DNA of 64,000 bases from UMGS1649 sp045611765 (GCA_045611765.1 JAZKXT010000004.1:208162-272161); one strand, 5' to 3'. Numbered from the stretch's first letter, positions 43,355 to 51,766 are shown. The notes: a model not told the origin generated them from the sequence alone. Translations and numbers: made by a program.

Positions 43355-44323
43355 CTATATATTATCATAAAATTCATTCCAATTTATATCTTTCCTTTGT
43401 TCATAATTTTTGTGCTTAAGGTTTTTAACAGTACTTGTTTTAGCCTTTTCACTTACTATCTTTTGCTTAGTCACGGTATCTTCAGAAGCAACTATATCCG
43501 CTAAAGTATTTAGCCCTTGTTCCTTCCAATTTTTAAGTATTCCATTTATGTAACCTATTGAAGGATTTCCTTTAGATAACGTTTTCTTTATCGCATAATC
43601 TATTTCATCAAATGTATATTTTAAATCATTTAACCAACTAGAAATATATACTTCTTCATATTCTGTAAAAGCACGGCCTAGTCTTAATTTAGATTTAATC
43701 TTACTTTTCACTTGGGCTAATTTGTCTTGTTCTGTTAGATAATCTTCCAGTTGTTCAAATGTTTTTACCCCACCTTTATACCAGCATTCCGCCACTTTAA
43801 ATACATAGTTCTTTCTTAATGCTTTTCTTTCTGCACACTCGTGGAAAAGTGCGATCATAACATCTTCATCAAATCCATATTTTTCAAACAATGTGCTTAT
43901 ATCCACATACCAACTAAGAGCCATAATGCCTTGGAAAAAGCTTTCGTTTATAGCAGTAGCAGCTGCTATTCTTTTTTGTTCTACTGCACTCTTTGCACGT
44001 GATACTTTTGGTTCTAGTTTTGGAATATATATTTTATTTATTTCTTGTTCTTTTACATCAAGTATTTCGTATCCATCAACTGTTTTTAATATTAATTCTT
44101 CAGACTCTAGTGTATCTAATACTTTTTCAAGTTCCGCCACTTTAAGCCCAAATTTCTTAGCTATGTCTGACATTTCAAAATCTATTCTGTTTTTGGCTAA
44201 AAACTTTATATATATGTAAAGTTTTAAACTCATTTCGTCAAGCGAAGCCATGCAATTACTTACAAATATTCCTGGTAATTCCACGTCCATAAGTTCTCTG
44301 TTTATTTTTTCTACAAATTTCAT
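43355..44323 (-). CDS. dnaD: DnaD-domain primosome protein
   Basis: 322 residues. An N-terminal winged helix (about residues 20-100) and C-terminal DnaD/DnaB-type domains, with the YxxxxGxPxxGYINGIL.NW pattern (ISSWLNDLKYTFDEI...SIGYINGILKNWKEQGL). It acts with DnaI in replication initiation and restart. The SD is GGAGGTG. It follows the PrgI-like gene by 59 bp. Confidence 0.88.
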   Translation of the reverse strand: MKFVEKINRELMDVELPGIFVSNCMASLDEMSLKLYIYIKFLAKNRIDFEMSDIAKKFGLKVAELEKVLDTLESEELILKTVDGYEILDVKEQEINKIYIPKLEPKVSRAKSAVEQKRIAAATAINESFFQGIMALSWYVDISTLFEKYGFDEDVMIALFHECAERKALRKNYVFKVAECWYKGGVKTFEQLEDYLTEQDKLAQVKSKIKSKLRLGRAFTEYEEVYISSWLNDLKYTFDEIDYAIKKTLSKGNPSIGYINGILKNWKEQGLNTLADIVASEDTVTKQKIVSEKAKTSTVKNLKHKNYEQRKDINWNEFYDNI

Positions 44324-44382
44324 TTTGGCTTCACCTCCGACTCTTCCAACATTATACCATTATATTTTACAATTTACAACAA

Positions 44383-44721
44383 TTATTTTAACCACTTACG
44401 ATTTGTTTCAATATTATACATATATTGTTTAGGAGAAACAATGTATTTTATTACTGTGTATATGACATTAGAAATATTTTCCGAAGATTTATTGGCATAA
44501 AAAAGTCCTAAAATTGGTATAGAAATAACTATTAAAATATATGCTCTATATAACTGGTTTTGTAGAAACATTCCCAGTATATTCCATACAGCAAATAATA
44601 TTGTAATAAGTATTACTAGTGACTTGTAATCTATAATTCCTAACCACTTATTGCTCCTATTTAAATTGGGGTAATTGTCTCTCGCTTTTACACCTTGATC
44701 ATTTCTTTCCTGTTCCATCAC
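44383..44721 (-). CDS. PrgI-family T4SS-like membrane protein
   Basis: 112 residues with two transmembrane helices (about residues 33-50 and 58-77) after a short hydrophilic start, and a C-terminal SPKQYMYN stretch typical of PrgI/VirB3-like proteins of Gram-positive conjugation systems. In such operons VirB4 normally comes next, but here dnaD does. Its ATG overlaps the stop of the VirB6-like gene by 4 bp. Confidence 0.7.
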   Translation of the reverse strand: MMEQERNDQGVKARDNYPNLNRSNKWLGIIDYKSLVILITILFAVWNILGMFLQNQLYRAYILIVISIPILGLFYANKSSENISNVIYTVIKYIVSPKQYMYNIETNRKWLK

Positions 44722-45548
44722 TTTCTCCTCACTATCTGTTCTGAAATATTACCCAAAAACTCTTTTGAGAAATTATTAATTCTATATAACAAATATATAC
44801 TTCCCACAAGTATTATTTTAAACAAATCACTATCTACATCTCTTACCGCCAGTGGTATCATAAGTATTATAACAACAACATTTTGTATAAAGAGATTACC
44901 TAAAAACATCTTTATCCAGCTTTTAAATATACCATATGTAGCTCCACTTGCCGCAAACATTATTACTATAGGTGATACAACGCATAAAAATATTATAGTT
45001 ACATACCTTATAGCAAAAGTTATAAGAATAGTTGTTGCTCCAAAAGATATTACACCTTTTATTATTCCATCTATAGATAAAGCTTCTTCAGACATATATT
45101 TATCTAGATTTAGTACAACTTCTCTTAAGCTTTCAAAGCATATTTTCTCACCCGTCAAATCCTTGCCAATGCTTGTTAGCGCTTCCGTTAATAAGCCATT
45201 AATATTAAGTATTTGCTCTAGTATAAAAAATGTCGACATACTACAAATTACGCATATAATTATTCTTAGCATATACTTAAAAATGTTGTCTACATTTTCA
45301 CCATTATACATTGCTAGCATTCTTGCAATTATATAGTATCCCAAAAAGAATATTACAAAACTCATCGCAAGGACAATTAACCCTTCTGAATCACCTTTTA
45401 CAAATAGTGTCTTCAAAGGCTCTTTACCTAAAATTTCATGATTAATAATCAATAAATCATCTAAACCTTTAAATACTTCTCCCTCTACAGACTTAAATAT
45501 TTTTTCCGCAATTACATTTATCGCATTTATTATATTTGTAACTTCCAT
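44718..45548 (-). CDS. VirB6/TrbL-like polytopic membrane protein
   Basis: 276 residues with about six hydrophobic helices, a central extracellular loop, and the SPIVIMFAASGATYGIFKSWIKMFLGN stretch typical of TrbL/VirB6 channel proteins. It lies between the pilin-like and PrgI-like genes, the usual T4SS order. It starts on the last base of the upstream gene. Confidence 0.75.
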   Translation of the reverse strand: MEVTNIINAINVIAEKIFKSVEGEVFKGLDDLLIINHEILGKEPLKTLFVKGDSEGLIVLAMSFVIFFLGYYIIARMLAMYNGENVDNIFKYMLRIIICVICSMSTFFILEQILNINGLLTEALTSIGKDLTGEKICFESLREVVLNLDKYMSEEALSIDGIIKGVISFGATTILITFAIRYVTIIFLCVVSPIVIMFAASGATYGIFKSWIKMFLGNLFIQNVVVIILMIPLAVRDVDSDLFKIILVGSIYLLYRINNFSKEFLGNISEQIVRRK

Positions 45549-45865
45549 TAAACGAGTCCTTCTATAAATTTAATTATTACATCTATTAGTTGAATAATTA
45601 AATATCCTACTACTGCATTAATAATAACTCTCTTACCAATTATCATTTTTTCTTCATCACCAAAGCTCAACTTACGTATTAAAACACCTGTCGCAATAGC
45701 GACACCAGCTGCCGGAGTAGATAATTTCTCTAAATATTCTAATATTTTCTTTAGCGCCGTGTTTAACTTTGTAACTAGTGTTGGTGTTGTTGCGGCAAAT
45801 ACACAGCTTGTACCAAACAACAGCAAAACCAGCATAACTGTTACTACCATTTTTTTATTTTTCAT
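45548..45865 (-). CDS. VirB2/TrbC-like pilin-type membrane protein
   Basis: 105 residues from ATG 45865 (MKNKKMVV), which has AAGGTGG upstream. Signal peptide (cut after VFA), then two hydrophobic helices (AAGVAIATGVLI and VIINAVVGYLIIQLIDVIIKF), as in small VirB2/TrbC or CagC-type subunits. Confidence 0.68.
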   Translation of the reverse strand: MKNKKMVVTVMLVLLLFGTSCVFAATTPTLVTKLNTALKKILEYLEKLSTPAAGVAIATGVLIRKLSFGDEEKMIIGKRVIINAVVGYLIIQLIDVIIKFIEGLV

Positions 45866-45866
45866 A

Positions 45867-47651
45867 TTATTTCCACCTTTCAAATATAACCTTTTTTATT
45901 ACTATTTCTTTATTTGTAGATATAAACATCAAAGCTTCAAACGGTTTAAGCTGTCTTGAAAAAAAATTCTCATCATACTCATTTTCTTTAACAATTACGT
46001 AATTTAGCGACTTAGATATGCTGCTTTTTTTATTTCTAAAACCGCTTCCCAGCATATTCTTTTTGCTTTCTTGCCCCGCTTCACTTATTGTCCTATTTTC
46101 CTTTGTAACATTAATTTTGCCTAATTGTTTAACTGCTTCAGATATAGTGTAGTTATCGTCATTCCTAAACCATATTTTATTTACTAAATTTTGTATAATT
46201 ACATTAGCAACGTTTTGATCTTTTAGCGCATTTTTGAGCGACGAGTAACTTTGTGTGCTTATTATATTTATACACTTTGCCTCCCTAGATAACGACAAAA
46301 AGTGAGCGTCATCTGCATTACAAAATTCCTGGAATTCATCTGAGATAAAAAACGTTGGATTTGTACAAGATATACTAGATAAAATATATTTTTGAAATGC
46401 AAGTTTTATAAACGTTGCTACTATTTTTGCAAGCGCTTTGTTCTCGCCAATATTTATAGATAAAATTATTATTTTATTTCCACCAAAGGTTATTTTTTGT
46501 TTGTCTCCCTGAATACAAAATTGATTATATATATCATAATCCGTTACCAGAGGTATGGTCAACCTTGTTATTTCAGATTTAATAATTGTGTTCACTCTAC
46601 TGTCTAGTTTTAAAAATTCATTTTCAACAAAAGATATTGCTCCTGCCAGTTCAAATGAAGTTTTATCATCGGGGATTTTAGTTTTCAATTTTAGTTTTAC
46701 TTGATCTAAAGTTTGCCTTAAAAATACGTCTTCGCTTACCATTCTATGTAATGTTATTAAATTTAAACTATCTATATATTTCATCACAATTATCATATTC
46801 ATTAGTACATTTTCTACCTTATCTAGCCAATATGAATCCGAATTATTGTTAGTAGAAAGCAATGTTATGACTTGTTTTAATCTACTAGCTAGCTCCAACG
46901 ACGAAATACCTTCATCTAAAAGATTCATATACCACTGTGAGTTCTTAGAAATTACGTATATATCTTGTGTCCTTCCTAGTCTTTTAGCTATATCCCCTAC
47001 CGTATCCACAAAGTTGCCTTTTACATCTAGAATGAGTCCACCTTTTCCACTTTTTATTAAGTTGTATGTAAGCCTTGAAATAGCTCCACTCGTCTTGCCG
47101 CTTCCAATACTACCTGTTATTAATACGTTTTGGTATAATGTCTCATCTGTTAGTGATACTGCTTCATCATTTTCGTCTCTTGCTATAACATAACCTTCTC
47201 GTTTTCTACTTCCTACTTGAGTTTGACCTAGCATTTTACCAACAATTTTTTCAGTAAGCAATCTTAATTTCGGTCTATATTTATTAAATAAAAATACAAT
47301 ACATAAAGCGCAAGATATGTGATACGCCAACTGTATATTCCCTTCATGCGAAGATATAATTTCTCTTAAATTTACCTCTTTAATTATTCTAATTGTTAGT
47401 GGATTTGTATTAAAAGCAATGGACGAAATTGTGAAATTGCTAGAAAATACAACGATAAAAACAGTTATAACAATGATTATGTCCAGTTTGTCATAAGACT
47501 GAACAACATTTGTGTTTCCTTTAGAATTTATCTCTTTAGAAAGTTTGCTACCAGATGTGGTATATAGAAATTTTGAATCAATATATGAATAAATATATTT
47601 ATAATCTACTAAAACAAACATAATAAAAGTAATAACTAAATAGTACGCCAA
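45867..47651 (-). CDS. Second VirD4/TraG-type coupling ATPase
   Basis: 594 residues. N-terminal membrane helices (about residues 2-18, 53-70 and 100-117) and a TraG/TrwB-type ATPase: Walker A TGSIGSGKTSGAISR, LILDVKGNFVDTVG, Walker B TFFISDEFQEF, and NIISTQSYSSLKNAL. It differs clearly from the ATPase at 1843-3825. It heads a four-gene T4SS-like operon. No VirB4, relaxase or lytic transglycosylase gene belongs to the operon. Confidence 0.85.
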   Translation of the reverse strand: MAYYLVITFIMFVLVDYKYIYSYIDSKFLYTTSGSKLSKEINSKGNTNVVQSYDKLDIIIVITVFIVVFSSNFTISSIAFNTNPLTIRIIKEVNLREIISSHEGNIQLAYHISCALCIVFLFNKYRPKLRLLTEKIVGKMLGQTQVGSRKREGYVIARDENDEAVSLTDETLYQNVLITGSIGSGKTSGAISRLTYNLIKSGKGGLILDVKGNFVDTVGDIAKRLGRTQDIYVISKNSQWYMNLLDEGISSLELASRLKQVITLLSTNNNSDSYWLDKVENVLMNMIIVMKYIDSLNLITLHRMVSEDVFLRQTLDQVKLKLKTKIPDDKTSFELAGAISFVENEFLKLDSRVNTIIKSEITRLTIPLVTDYDIYNQFCIQGDKQKITFGGNKIIILSINIGENKALAKIVATFIKLAFQKYILSSISCTNPTFFISDEFQEFCNADDAHFLSLSREAKCINIISTQSYSSLKNALKDQNVANVIIQNLVNKIWFRNDDNYTISEAVKQLGKINVTKENRTISEAGQESKKNMLGSGFRNKKSSISKSLNYVIVKENEYDENFFSRQLKPFEALMFISTNKEIVIKKVIFERWK

Positions 47652-48096
47652 ATTATCACCTCAAGGTGAGTATAATACCCAAACAATAATTTGTCTAGCA
47701 ATATTACAAATTGTTACAAAACTAGGAGTTTTTCGACAATAATTAATAACTTATATTTGGCTTTATTATAGTTATTATTGCTTTTCAGGGATATATTTAT
47801 AGTTATGTTTATCACTTCACCTAAAGAGAAAAACTTTACAAACAACTTTAAGGAAAGATTAATTTCAAGCCAAATCATTCAATGATAATGTATCAATTTT
47901 AATGGCCTTTGAGTTAATAATACAAAAGTATGAGAATAGAAATGTAGGCTCTATTTGAAAGCTTTTCTGTAAAAGACAAATTAAATAAAAAAGCTGCTTT
48001 TGTATATTATAGTATATTAAACTTTACTTTTAAATTACTATAAGATACATATAATACAAAATACATAACTATAAAAATAACCTCACATAATTAAAG
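47652..48096. other. Long AT-rich intergenic region
   Basis: No open frame with a ribosome site. It presumably holds the promoter for the T4SS-like operon at its left end (a cacctcaaggtg palindrome at about 47657-47668 overlaps the SD). The rest may be decayed element sequence left of the tRNA-Thr mini-island. Nothing else recognised. Confidence 0.5.
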
Positions 48097-48117
48097 TGAC
48101 GACCTGCTGATTACAAG
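48097..48117. repeat. Fragment of tRNA-Thr (left core)
   Basis: 21 bases equal to the tRNA-Thr anticodon loop to T-arm region at 49679-49699 except g48109 for c49691. The fragment carries the base that would restore pairing in the anticodon stem. Confidence 0.7.
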
Positions 48118-48156
48118 AAAAACAGTAAATGCTGAAAATAAAGAGGTTGAAAGTGC

Positions 48157-48182
48157 TTTTGGACCAATCTTGGGGCAATTTT
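48157..48182. repeat. Arm-type repeats, left
   Basis: ttttggaccaat followed by cttggggcaatttt: two related units in the same orientation as those at 49547-49579. Confidence 0.55.
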
Positions 48183-48243
48183 GCACACTTTTTTGTTGTA
48201 AAATGATCATATATTTATTATCAAAATCCAAACTGTGTCAGAC

Positions 48244-48272
48244 TTGCAAATTATGTAAAGTTGGTGTATAAT
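48244..48272 (+). promoter_or_regulatory. Sigma-A promoter of the mini-island genes
   Basis: TTGCAA (48244-48249), 17-base spacer, TATAAT (48267-48272). Confidence 0.7.
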
Positions 48273-48360
48273 ATACAAGAAGTTTTCATAATAGTTAAGG
48301 GATAATTCCCCTAACGTAATATTAAATTATAATCTGTAATTATTGAAAGGAGTTATACAA

Positions 48361-49098
48361 ATGAGCGAACAAAGAGAACTTAATCCTAGCGAGTATTTTG
48401 AAATTGTAAAGGCGCGGAAACAAACAGTAACAGATGAGGATTTGTCAAGAATCTATGATAACTGTTTGGAGTTGCTGAACAAGTACAAAATTACTGGTCA
48501 GACTGCCGGCATGAGAAAGTTGTTATTCCATCTTCAAAGTGTTGAAGCTGAACGAGAAATTGTTAAGATGGGCATAACAACCTTTATCTACAGAGACGAT
48601 ATTGAAGAATACATCGATAATATTGCAAAAGATACTGTTAAAATTATCGAACTCGAAAAGTATGAGAGAGAGATTCCGGACGAAATTGTTGCTATTATAG
48701 CACAGGTCAAAGATAAATTTGACCAGCTCTATGTTCTCTTTACAGACTATACCGGCAAAGTTGAAAGACAGGTTGAAAAGGAACGTAGGCAGAAAGACCC
48801 TATCCTATTTGGCACATTCCAAAATGAAAAAACAAGAACAGTCATTGACAGATTTTATTTCTTGGGTGACTGGGAAGATGAATATTGCGACCTTACTTTA
48901 GACAAAATGGTAAATGAAGTCGAAGCAAGTAAAAGACGTAATATCGTCAGAACTATTAATACTCCTGAAGATATTGAGGAGTTGAAGAAGCAATTAGACC
49001 AACTCGTTCCGTCAAGAGACGCTTTCAAAATTGACCACGGCAAGAAAAAAGGAGTATTCAAGAGAATCAGAAGTTTCTTGGGTGGTGAGAAAAAATGA
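48361..49098 (+). CDS. Unknown helical protein of the tRNA-Thr mini-island
   Basis: 245 residues from ATG 48361 (MSEQRELNPSEY), which has AAAGGAG upstream. Soluble, rich in Glu and Lys, largely helical, with a basic C-terminus (KKKGVFKRIRSFLGG) that could bind nucleic acid or membrane. No family recognised. It is the first of two coupled genes. Confidence 0.6.
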   Translation: MSEQRELNPSEYFEIVKARKQTVTDEDLSRIYDNCLELLNKYKITGQTAGMRKLLFHLQSVEAEREIVKMGITTFIYRDDIEEYIDNIAKDTVKIIELEKYEREIPDEIVAIIAQVKDKFDQLYVLFTDYTGKVERQVEKERRQKDPILFGTFQNEKTRTVIDRFYFLGDWEDEYCDLTLDKMVNEVEASKRRNIVRTINTPEDIEELKKQLDQLVPSRDAFKIDHGKKKGVFKRIRSFLGGEKK

Positions 49099-49442
49099 AA
49101 AGGAATGTAGACTTAAGTGAAACCCAAATGTTTACAACTCCTGAAGAACCAACAGGCTTGTTCAAACTACTTCTTGATGCAATAAAAGTAACTAAACCTT
49201 GGGATTTTGAACATAATCCCAGAAAAGTTACCAGCGATAGAGAAGCTTTTGGTTTTAATTCTCGAACCCTTTTTGCAGTAGGAAACAAGGAAGACCGTCA
49301 AAACTGGAGACGAAACCACGCATACGATACAGACAAGATTTGTGATTGTTGCGGACAAGACAGAGGCAAGAAGCCTTGGGCGAAGAATAGGTGTAATTGT
49401 TTCTCTATGTCCTACACACCAAAGATTTCTTGGAAATTTTAA
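49095..49442 (+). CDS. Unknown Cys-rich protein of the mini-island
   Basis: 115 residues, overlapping the previous gene by 4 bp (ATGA), hence coupled. The C-terminal third has a CDCCGQDRGKKPWAKNRCNC cluster that looks like a zinc site. Not recognised; a nucleic-acid-binding partner of the first protein is possible. Confidence 0.6.
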   Translation: MKRNVDLSETQMFTTPEEPTGLFKLLLDAIKVTKPWDFEHNPRKVTSDREAFGFNSRTLFAVGNKEDRQNWRRNHAYDTDKICDCCGQDRGKKPWAKNRCNCFSMSYTPKISWKF

Positions 49443-49451
49443 TCTTAAAAC

Positions 49452-49488
49452 TAAAAAGTCATATTCATAATTTGAATATGACTTTTTA
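49452..49488 (+). terminator. Terminator of the mini-island genes
   Basis: AAAAAGTCATATTCA / TGAATATGACTTTTT stem followed by TTTTTTT. Confidence 0.82.
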
Positions 49489-49546
49489 GTTTTTTTATGT
49501 CAGATGCTATGGTAAAAGTAAAAGGTTAACTATCTATACAATAAAA

Positions 49547-49579
49547 TTTTGGGCAATTGTGGACCAATTTTGGACCAAC
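49547..49579. repeat. Arm-type repeats, right
   Basis: Three related units: ttgggcaatt, gtggaccaatt, ttggaccaac, same orientation as the left arm set. Confidence 0.55.
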
Positions 49580-49616
49580 TTTTCTCCACCATACCATATA
49601 ACAGAAAAGAATACAA

Positions 49617-49651
49617 AAAATCCTTACAACCGTTGAGATTGTAAGGATTAA
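49617..49651 (-). terminator. Terminator of the tRNA-Lys-Glu-Thr transcript
   Basis: AATCCTTACAATC / GGTTGTAAGGATT stem on the minus strand followed by TTTTTT. Confidence 0.8.
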
Positions 49652-49654
49652 TTT

Positions 49655-49730
49655 TGGAGCTGAAGGTCAGAATTGAACTGACGACCTGCTCATTACAAGT
49701 CAGCTGCTCTACCAGCTGAGCTACTCCAGC
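49655..49730 (-). tRNA. tRNA-Thr (anticodon TGT)
   Basis: 76 bases with encoded CCA; acceptor GCTGGAG pairs CTTCAGC. The anticodon arm GCTGA-CTTGTAA-TGAGC has a G-G mismatch at the fourth pair (30-40). Third gene of a three-tRNA transcript. Confidence 0.92.
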
Positions 49731-49736
49731 ATACAG

Positions 49737-49811
49737 TGGTGACCCGTAGGAGAGTCGAACTCCTCACTCCGCCGTGAAAGGGCGATGTCTTAACCGATTG
49801 ACCAACGGGCC
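49737..49811 (-). tRNA. tRNA-Glu (anticodon TTC)
   Basis: 75 bases, acceptor GGCCCGT, anticodon loop CTTTCAC, encoded CCA. Confidence 0.95.
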
Positions 49812-49815
49812 ACAA

Positions 49816-49891
49816 TGGTGAGCCATCCGCGATTCGAACGCGGGACAACTTGATTAAAAGTCAAGTGCTCTGCCAACTGAGCTAATGGCCC
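49816..49891 (-). tRNA. tRNA-Lys (anticodon TTT)
   Basis: 76 bases, acceptor GGGCCAT pairs ATGGCTC, anticodon loop CTTTTAA, encoded CCA. First tRNA of the cluster. Confidence 0.95.
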
Positions 49892-49909
49892 ACATAACAC
49901 TGCCATTTA

Positions 49910-49938
49910 AGTTTACAATATTTTAGTGTAATTGTCAA
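49910..49938 (-). promoter_or_regulatory. Promoter of the tRNA cluster
   Basis: Minus strand: TTGACA (49933-49938), 17-base spacer, TAAACT (49910-49915). Confidence 0.75.
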
Positions 49939-50027
49939 TATTTTGTGTAAAAATTATTTAAAAAAACGCGTTTTTTTATTAATTGCGTCATATCTTTACT
50001 TTATTATTATATTTACAGCCCAATAAT

Positions 50028-50060
50028 TTAGCAGGATAGATATTTTATCTACCCTGCTAA
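50028..50060 (-). terminator. Hairpin after the 110-residue gene
   Basis: TTAGCAGG.TAGATA and its complement, an imperfect 15-bp stem just after the stop codon at 50067. Confidence 0.6.
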
Positions 50061-50066
50061 ACTCAA

Positions 50067-50399
50067 TTATACCCAAGAGTAATACTCAAGTCCCAAAATA
50101 TATTCTCTTTCATCCAGCTCGAATGAGTGTTTATCTCTTAATGCGCTTTCTACCATATCCACTCTACTCTGCGTCAGTCGCGTCCATTGATTAACTGCTC
50201 TTACTAATTTGATAATGTTCCGGGAAATATCTCTACCGTCCTCTGTTGTAACGGTAAGAATTAATGTTGACGGAGTTCCGCAAACAAACGAACCATTACC
50301 GCCAGATATGGCATTGTAAGGCACTTTATTCCCTTTTACTCCTTGCACCAGTTCCCGCGAGCCTTTGTTCCACACCAATGATTTAAAATACGCCTTCAT
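50067..50399 (-). CDS. Unknown 110-residue protein
   Basis: Not recognised. Soluble, possibly beta-rich at the N-terminus with a helical second half. Codons are more CG-rich than in the neighbours (CGC, CCG, GTC). It has a consensus promoter, a hairpin in the leader and its own terminator, so it is an independent unit between the tRNAs and mltG. Confidence 0.55.
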   Translation of the reverse strand: MKAYFKSLVWNKGSRELVQGVKGNKVPYNAISGGNGSFVCGTPSTLILTVTTEDGRDISRNIIKLVRAVNQWTRLTQSRVDMVESALRDKHSFELDEREYILGLEYYSWV

Positions 50400-50422
50400 T
50401 TAAAACTCCTCCTTGATTAAAT

Positions 50423-50441
50423 CGGGAGTATTACACTCCCG
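50423..50441 (-). promoter_or_regulatory. Leader hairpin just upstream of the ribosome site
   Basis: CGGGAGT / ACTCCCG stem with a five-base loop, ending about 15 bases before the GGAGGAG site of the 110-residue gene. It may protect the 5' end or modulate translation. Confidence 0.4.
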
Positions 50442-50480
50442 TTATTACGAGAATGCCTAACAATTTACATTCACAGTAGT

Positions 50481-50509
50481 ATTGTATCACATTTATGTCT
50501 ACTTGTCAA
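50481..50509 (-). promoter_or_regulatory. Sigma-A promoter of the 110-residue gene
   Basis: Minus strand: TTGACA (50504-50509), 17-base spacer, TACAAT (50481-50486). Confidence 0.78.
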
Positions 50510-50580
50510 TTCGCAACAAACCTTATAGACGCGGATATCTAATTCATTTATGATAAAATTATATTATACCCATGCAACTG

Positions 50581-50609
50581 TTTACTTTTTTGGTTTTAAA
50601 TGATATACT
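50581..50609 (+). promoter_or_regulatory. Probable promoter of mltG
   Basis: TTTACT (50581-50586), 17-base spacer, TATACT (50604-50609), 17 bases before the ATG. Confidence 0.5.
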
Positions 50610-50625
50610 TTGCGTGAGGTGCTGT

Positions 50626-51726
50626 ATGAAATTTTTAAACAGGATTTTAGAATATATTAAAAATATGAAAAAAATATATAAAATATTAGCAGTTTGTTTC
50701 ATACTGCTATTAATAGCCGTTTTGACGCCTATTATATGGTATAATTCATCACTTAAAGCCGTTTCAAAAGAAGACATTACTGTGCCAATAACAATAGAAA
50801 TTGGTTCTAGTAGTAATACAATTGCCACTGTATTAGAAAAAAATAATGTTATTCGTAGTAAATTAGCTTTTAAATTATATATAAAACTAAATGGCGTTGG
50901 TGGTTTACAAGCTGGAAGCTACCAACTTAATAAAAATATGAGTATTGCTCAAATAATAGAAGTGTTAAAAACAGGCAAAATTATGAAAGAGCAAATAACT
51001 ATTACTTTTATTGAAGGAAAAAACATTCGTTGGATCGCTCAAAAAATAGCTAGTAATACTAATAATTCAGAGCAAGATGTATATGATGTACTAAAAGATG
51101 AAACATATATAGATTCATTAATTAAAGATTATTGGTTTATAACTGAATCAGTAAAAAATAAAAATATATATTTCCCACTAGAAGGATACCTTTTCCCTGA
51201 CACATATGCGTTTAATGGCAAAGATGTTTCTGTTAAAGATATCTTCAAAGCAATGCTGGACAAAATGGATAGCGTTCTTACAGAAGCGGGGGCAAAAGAT
51301 AAAAATACACACGATATCCTTACTCTTGCATCTATAGTTGAATTAGAAGGTCTAGACGTTGCATCTAGAGAAACTATAGCAAGTGTTTTCTACAATAGAA
51401 TCAAATTAAATATGTCATTAGGAAGTGATGTTACAACATATTATGCATATAAAGTAGACATGGGCGAGCGTGATTTAACACTGACTGAACTTAACACGTA
51501 CAACCCATACAACACACGCGGGCCTAAAATGTCTGGCAAATTGCCTGTTGGGCCTATTGCTTGTCCATCTAAATCTTCAATACAAGCAGTTGTTTCTCCA
51601 AACGACACTAACTATTTGTATTTCGTTGCGGATAAAAATGGCAGGGTGTATTTTGCAAATACACTTGACGAGCATGAACAAATAGTAAGAGATTTAAAAA
51701 ATAAAGACTTATGGTTCGTATATTAA
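50626..51726 (+). CDS. mltG: Endolytic transglycosylase MltG
   Basis: 366 residues from ATG 50626, which has GAGGTG upstream; an in-frame ATG at 50572 precedes the promoter. One N-terminal transmembrane helix, a LysM-like segment, then the YceG/MltG catalytic domain: FPLEGYLFPDTYAF, LASIVELEG with the catalytic Glu, SDVTTYYAY, YNPYNTRG...LPVGPIACPSKSSIQA and the final YFANTLDEHEQIVRDL. It cuts nascent glycan strands and sets their length. Confidence 0.94.
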   Translation: MKFLNRILEYIKNMKKIYKILAVCFILLLIAVLTPIIWYNSSLKAVSKEDITVPITIEIGSSSNTIATVLEKNNVIRSKLAFKLYIKLNGVGGLQAGSYQLNKNMSIAQIIEVLKTGKIMKEQITITFIEGKNIRWIAQKIASNTNNSEQDVYDVLKDETYIDSLIKDYWFITESVKNKNIYFPLEGYLFPDTYAFNGKDVSVKDIFKAMLDKMDSVLTEAGAKDKNTHDILTLASIVELEGLDVASRETIASVFYNRIKLNMSLGSDVTTYYAYKVDMGERDLTLTELNTYNPYNTRGPKMSGKLPVGPIACPSKSSIQAVVSPNDTNYLYFVADKNGRVYFANTLDEHEQIVRDLKNKDLWFVY

Positions 51727-51729
51727 TAC

Positions 51730-51766
51730 AAAGCAATCAGAAACACGTTGTGAATCTGATTGCTTT
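51730..51766 (+). terminator. Terminator of mltG
   Basis: AAAGCAATCAGA / TCTGATTGCTTT stem followed by CTTTTTATT. Confidence 0.82.

Larger units (their letters stand above)
48097..49699. mobile_element. 1.6-kb integrase-less mini-island next to tRNA-Thr
   Basis: A 21-bp direct repeat of tRNA-Thr sequence (48097-48117 and 49679-49699, one mismatch) bounds two genes. Just inside each end are arm-like repeats of the type tggaccaatt/gggcaatt (48157-48182 and 49547-49579), in the order core-arms ... arms-core expected of attL and attR. No integrase is present. Outside the left core the tRNA match does not continue, so that end has decayed or been deleted. Confidence 0.6.

Noticed and set aside
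47652..48096. Possible insertion-sequence remnant
   Set aside because: No terminal inverted repeats or transposase fragment could be identified by eye.
50572..50828. Alternative longer start of mltG and an 89-codon minus-strand frame
   Set aside because: The upstream start precedes the promoter -35/-10; the minus frame overlaps the mltG membrane helix and has no SD.
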